The notes beneath the pieces were generated by a model. The model worked only from the letters and a program-made list of their open reading frames with translations, made no database searches and was not told where the DNA came from. Below are positions 61,858 to 64,000 of a DNA stretch of 64,000 bases, piece by piece (position 1 is the first letter of the stretch; each line of letters starts with the position of its first letter). Source of the stretch: Variovorax sp. V213 (GTDB lineage Bacteria; Pseudomonadota; Gammaproteobacteria; Burkholderiales; Burkholderiaceae_C); the NCBI RefSeq assembly GCF_041154455.1, contig NZ_AP028664.1, positions 3,225,001-3,289,000 of the forward strand, read 5' to 3'. Position numbers and translations under genes: made by a program.

Positions 61858-62994
61858 TCAGTACTTCTTCCACACGACCCGGTTCACGTAGTCGGTGTAG
61901 CTGTGAATGATGCGCAGCACCTTGTCCGAGACATTCGGCATGCTGTAGTCCGCAACCTGGCGCAAGCCGCGCAGCTCTCCGCGAGGCTGGGTGTTGAGGA
62001 TGGCCAAGCCTTGGCGCACCCGAGCCACCTCTAGCCCCACCATCATTACCGCGCCCTCTTCCATTCCTTCGGGCCGCTCGTGCGCCTCGCGCAGGTTGAG
62101 CGCCGGAAAGTTGAGGATGGACGACTCTTCATTGATGGTGCCGCTGTCTGAAAGAACCGCGCGGGCAGACATCTGCAGCTTGACGTAGTCGTGAAAGCCA
62201 AGAGGCTTCAGCAGGCGGACATTGGCATGAAAGCAAGCGCCCGTCGCGTCGATGCGCTTTTGGGTACGCGGGTGCGTTGAGACAATCACCGGCAATCCAT
62301 GATCTTCAGCCACTGCGTTGAGCACATCGACCAGCTTTGCAAAGGACTGGGGAGACTCGATGTTCTCCTCGCGGTGGGCGCTCACCACAAAGTATTGGCC
62401 TGCCTCAAGGCTCAGCCGCGTGAGCACATCGGATGCATCGATGTTCGAACGGTAGTGCGACAACACCTCGAACATCGGACTGCCAGTCTTGATGACCAGG
62501 TCTGGCGGCAGCCCCTCACGCAGCAGGTAATCACGGGCGATGGTGCTGTAGGTGAGATTCACATCGGCCGTGTGGTCCACGATGCGCCGGTTGGTTTCTT
62601 CCGGCACGCGTTGGTCGAAGCAGCGGTTGCCGGCCTCCATGTGAAAGATCGGAATCTTGCGCCGCTTGGCTGGGATGACTGAGAGGCAGCTGTTGGTGTC
62701 GCCCAGCACCAGCATTGCCTCGGGCTGCTCCTGCCCAAGCACCTTGTCGACCGCAATGATGAGATTGCCAATGGTGTGCGCGGCACCCGTCGAATCTGCC
62801 GCACTGTTCAAGAAGTGGTCTGGCTTGCGAACGCCGAGGTCGTCGAAGAAGACCTGGTTGAGTTCGTAGTCGTAGTTCTGGCCGGTGTGAACCAACACGT
62901 GGTCGCAATGCTCGTCGAGACGCGCCAGCACTCGCGACAGGCGAATGATCTCGGGGCGCGTGCCCACCACTGTCATGACCTTGAGTTTTTTCAT
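61858..62994 (-). CDS. fnlC: UDP-sugar 2-epimerase of the UDP-L-FucNAc pathway (FnlC/WbjD)
   Basis: This non-hydrolysing 2-epimerase has 378 residues. It carries WecB-family motifs: VMTVVGTRPEIIRLSRVLAR, VHTGQNYDYELNQVFFDDLG, MLVLGDTNSCLSVIPAKRRK, FHMEAGNRCFDQRVPEETNR and SDSGTINEESSILNFPALNL. GNRCFDQRVPEETNRR and the adjacent fnlB gene place it with FnlC/WbjD, which converts the UDP-L-talosamine-type intermediate to UDP-L-FucNAc, rather than with WecB itself (UDP-GlcNAc to UDP-ManNAc). It starts 24 bases after the fnlB stop and ends 4 bases before the glycosyltransferase gene. Confidence 0.9.
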   Translation of the reverse strand: MKKLKVMTVVGTRPEIIRLSRVLARLDEHCDHVLVHTGQNYDYELNQVFFDDLGVRKPDHFLNSAADSTGAAHTIGNLIIAVDKVLGQEQPEAMLVLGDTNSCLSVIPAKRRKIPIFHMEAGNRCFDQRVPEETNRRIVDHTADVNLTYSTIARDYLLREGLPPDLVIKTGSPMFEVLSHYRSNIDASDVLTRLSLEAGQYFVVSAHREENIESPQSFAKLVDVLNAVAEDHGLPVIVSTHPRTQKRIDATGACFHANVRLLKPLGFHDYVKLQMSARAVLSDSGTINEESSILNFPALNLREAHERPEGMEEGAVMMVGLEVARVRQGLAILNTQPRGELRGLRQVADYSMPNVSDKVLRIIHSYTDYVNRVVWKKY

Positions 62995-63018
62995 GGGAAC
63001 AATCAGTAATCGAAGGGG

Positions 63019-64000
63019 CTACAGCGGGCAGGCAAAGGTGTCTGGCCGCGCCCGGTCGAACACCTCGTTGGCCCAAAGCATGACGACCATTTCTTCAGCG
63101 CCGATGTTGGTGATGTCGTGCGTCCAGCCTGGCACGGTCTCGACAATTTCAGGCTTCTCGCCCGCGGTGACCAGCTCATGTGCTTCGCCGGTCTGCATGT
63201 GCCGGAACTTGAAGCGCGCCTGCCCCTTGATGACCAGGAATTTCTCGGTCTTGCTGTGGTGGTAATGGCCGCCTCGGGTAATGCCCGGGTGCGCGGTGAA
63301 GAACGAAAACTGGCCGGCGTCCGGCGTCTTGAGCATCTCGACGAACACGCCGCGCGCGTCTCCGTATTGCGGCACCGGGTAGGCGAACGATTCGGGTGGC
63401 AAGTAGCTCACATAGGTTGAATAGAGCGCCCGCACCAGCCCCGTTCCCACGCGATCGGTCATGAGCGTGCTGCGGCTGTCCCTGAACGACTGAATTTGCC
63501 GGGCAAGCTCACCCACCGTGGTGGTGTATTGCGGCGCCACGGTGGCAAAACCATCCGCGTTTACCTGCGCATCTGCACCGTCCATTAACTGAACGAATCG
63601 TTCGATGACGTCGTCCACGTACACCAGCGTGACGGCCGCGGACGGATCGTTGATCTGGATGGGGAGCCCGCGCGAGATGTTGTGGCAGAACGTGGCGACG
63701 GCCGAGTTGTAGTTGGGCCGGCACCATTTGCCAAACACGTTGGGCAGCCGAAAGACGTGCACCGGAATGCCATGGGTGCGGGCGGCGGCCTGCAGCGTCT
63801 CTTCCGCTCCGCGCTTGCTGCGGCCATAAGGGTTGTCGAAACCCGCCTGAGTGGACGAGGTGTAGACGACAGGCACCTTCTTGCCGGTGGATTCGGCCGC
63901 GGCGCAGACGGCACGGCACAGGCTCTGTGTGAGTTCTGCGTTGCCGGTAGCAAACTCTTGTGGGTCTTGAGGGCGATTGACGCCCGCCAGGTGGAACACG
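63019..64000 (-). CDS. fnlB: UDP-2-acetamido-2,6-dideoxy-hexulose reductase (FnlB/WbjC/CapF), 5' end outside the window
   Basis: The gene is cut by the window end; about 326 C-terminal residues are seen. It begins in VFHLAGVNRP, roughly 55-65 residues into the family, so the nucleotide-binding GxxGxxG start is missing. The SDR part has VVYTSSTQAGFDNPYGRSKR (catalytic Tyr-x3-Lys) and VFRLPNVFGKWCRPNYNSAV. The last 115 residues are the cupin domain typical of CapF/WbjC: PGITRGGHYHHSKTEKFLVI, KGQARFKFRHMQTGEAHELV and TNIGAEEMVVMLWANEVFDR. The enzyme makes the UDP-6-deoxy-talosamine-type intermediate used by FnlC. FnlA is expected just outside the window. Confidence 0.92.
   Translation of the reverse strand, partial: VFHLAGVNRPQDPQEFATGNAELTQSLCRAVCAAAESTGKKVPVVYTSSTQAGFDNPYGRSKRGAEETLQAAARTHGIPVHVFRLPNVFGKWCRPNYNSAVATFCHNISRGLPIQINDPSAAVTLVYVDDVIERFVQLMDGADAQVNADGFATVAPQYTTTVGELARQIQSFRDSRSTLMTDRVGTGLVRALYSTYVSYLPPESFAYPVPQYGDARGVFVEMLKTPDAGQFSFFTAHPGITRGGHYHHSKTEKFLVIKGQARFKFRHMQTGEAHELVTAGEKPEIVETVPGWTHDITNIGAEEMVVMLWANEVFDRARPDTFACPL

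Noticed and set aside
61858..62994. WecB (UDP-GlcNAc 2-epimerase making UDP-ManNAc)
   Set aside because: The adjacent fnlB gene with its cupin domain and the WbuB-like transferase point to the L-FucNAc pathway (FnlC) instead.

Overview
The window is high-GC DNA with very tight gene packing, many 4-base ATGA or GTGA gene overlaps and long open antisense frames. The gene content (a Bug/TctC binding protein, an ACR3 arsenic locus, TRAP transport, a GlgE-type trehalose/glucan cluster) suggests a betaproteobacterium of the Burkholderiales, most like Comamonadaceae such as Variovorax. That placement is inferred from content and style; the window holds no rRNA or tRNA gene.

Layout. (1) 26-12148, minus strand: glgB-glgE-treS/maltokinase-small membrane protein-glgX-treZ, a nearly complete cycle between trehalose and alpha-glucan. 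(2) 12349-16368: a small DUF1488-like gene, then two Hsp20 genes behind a good heat-shock (sigma-32) promoter match, a small unknown gene, a phosphoribosyltransferase and an erythromycin-esterase family gene. (3) 16634-21746: a four-PAS diguanylate cyclase followed by a PilB/GspE-like ATPase with an MshEN-type N-terminus. (4) 21747-24234: an eroded stretch with a frameshifted SRAP (YedK) pseudogene, a HipA fragment, two XRE regulators and about 580 bases with no gene. (5) 24235-29134: EAL protein, exonuclease III and a divergent arsenic locus (arsR-arsC-acr3 and arsC-arsH). (6) 29185-35136: a NUDIX protein with a degenerate metallo-beta-lactamase tail, a histidine-kinase relic, two small unknown genes, and LuxR, tandem Crp/Fnr and AraC regulators.

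(7) 35253-48619: two neighbouring catabolic modules for acid sugars. The first, beside a LysR gene, has a Bug binding protein, UxaA-type dehydratase, aldehyde dehydrogenase and HpcH aldolase. The second, beside a LacI gene, has a TRAP binding protein, a fused DctQM permease, a VOC protein, a RuBisCO-like protein and a DUF1537 kinase. The kinase plus RuBisCO-like pair resembles the 3-oxo-isoapionate kinase/decarboxylase pair of apiose/apionate catabolism; the VOC gene, which overlaps the RuBisCO-like gene, has no obvious role in that route. This is the best candidate here for an undescribed pathway.

(8) 48990-64000: exopolysaccharide export and synthesis. The plus-strand operon is like the E. 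coli gfcABCDE-etp-etk (group 4 capsule) operon, but GfcC and GfcD are fused and the OPX gene gfcE/wza is absent. The convergent minus-strand operon carries UDP-L-FucNAc genes (fnlB cut by the window end, fnlC), a fused GT4 glycosyltransferase/initiating sugar-phosphate transferase, a PglD-like acetyltransferase, a DegT aminotransferase, a VanZ-like protein and a WbpM/PglF-type dehydratase. Together they suggest a repeat unit begun on a bacillosamine-type or similar amino sugar and extended with L-FucNAc.
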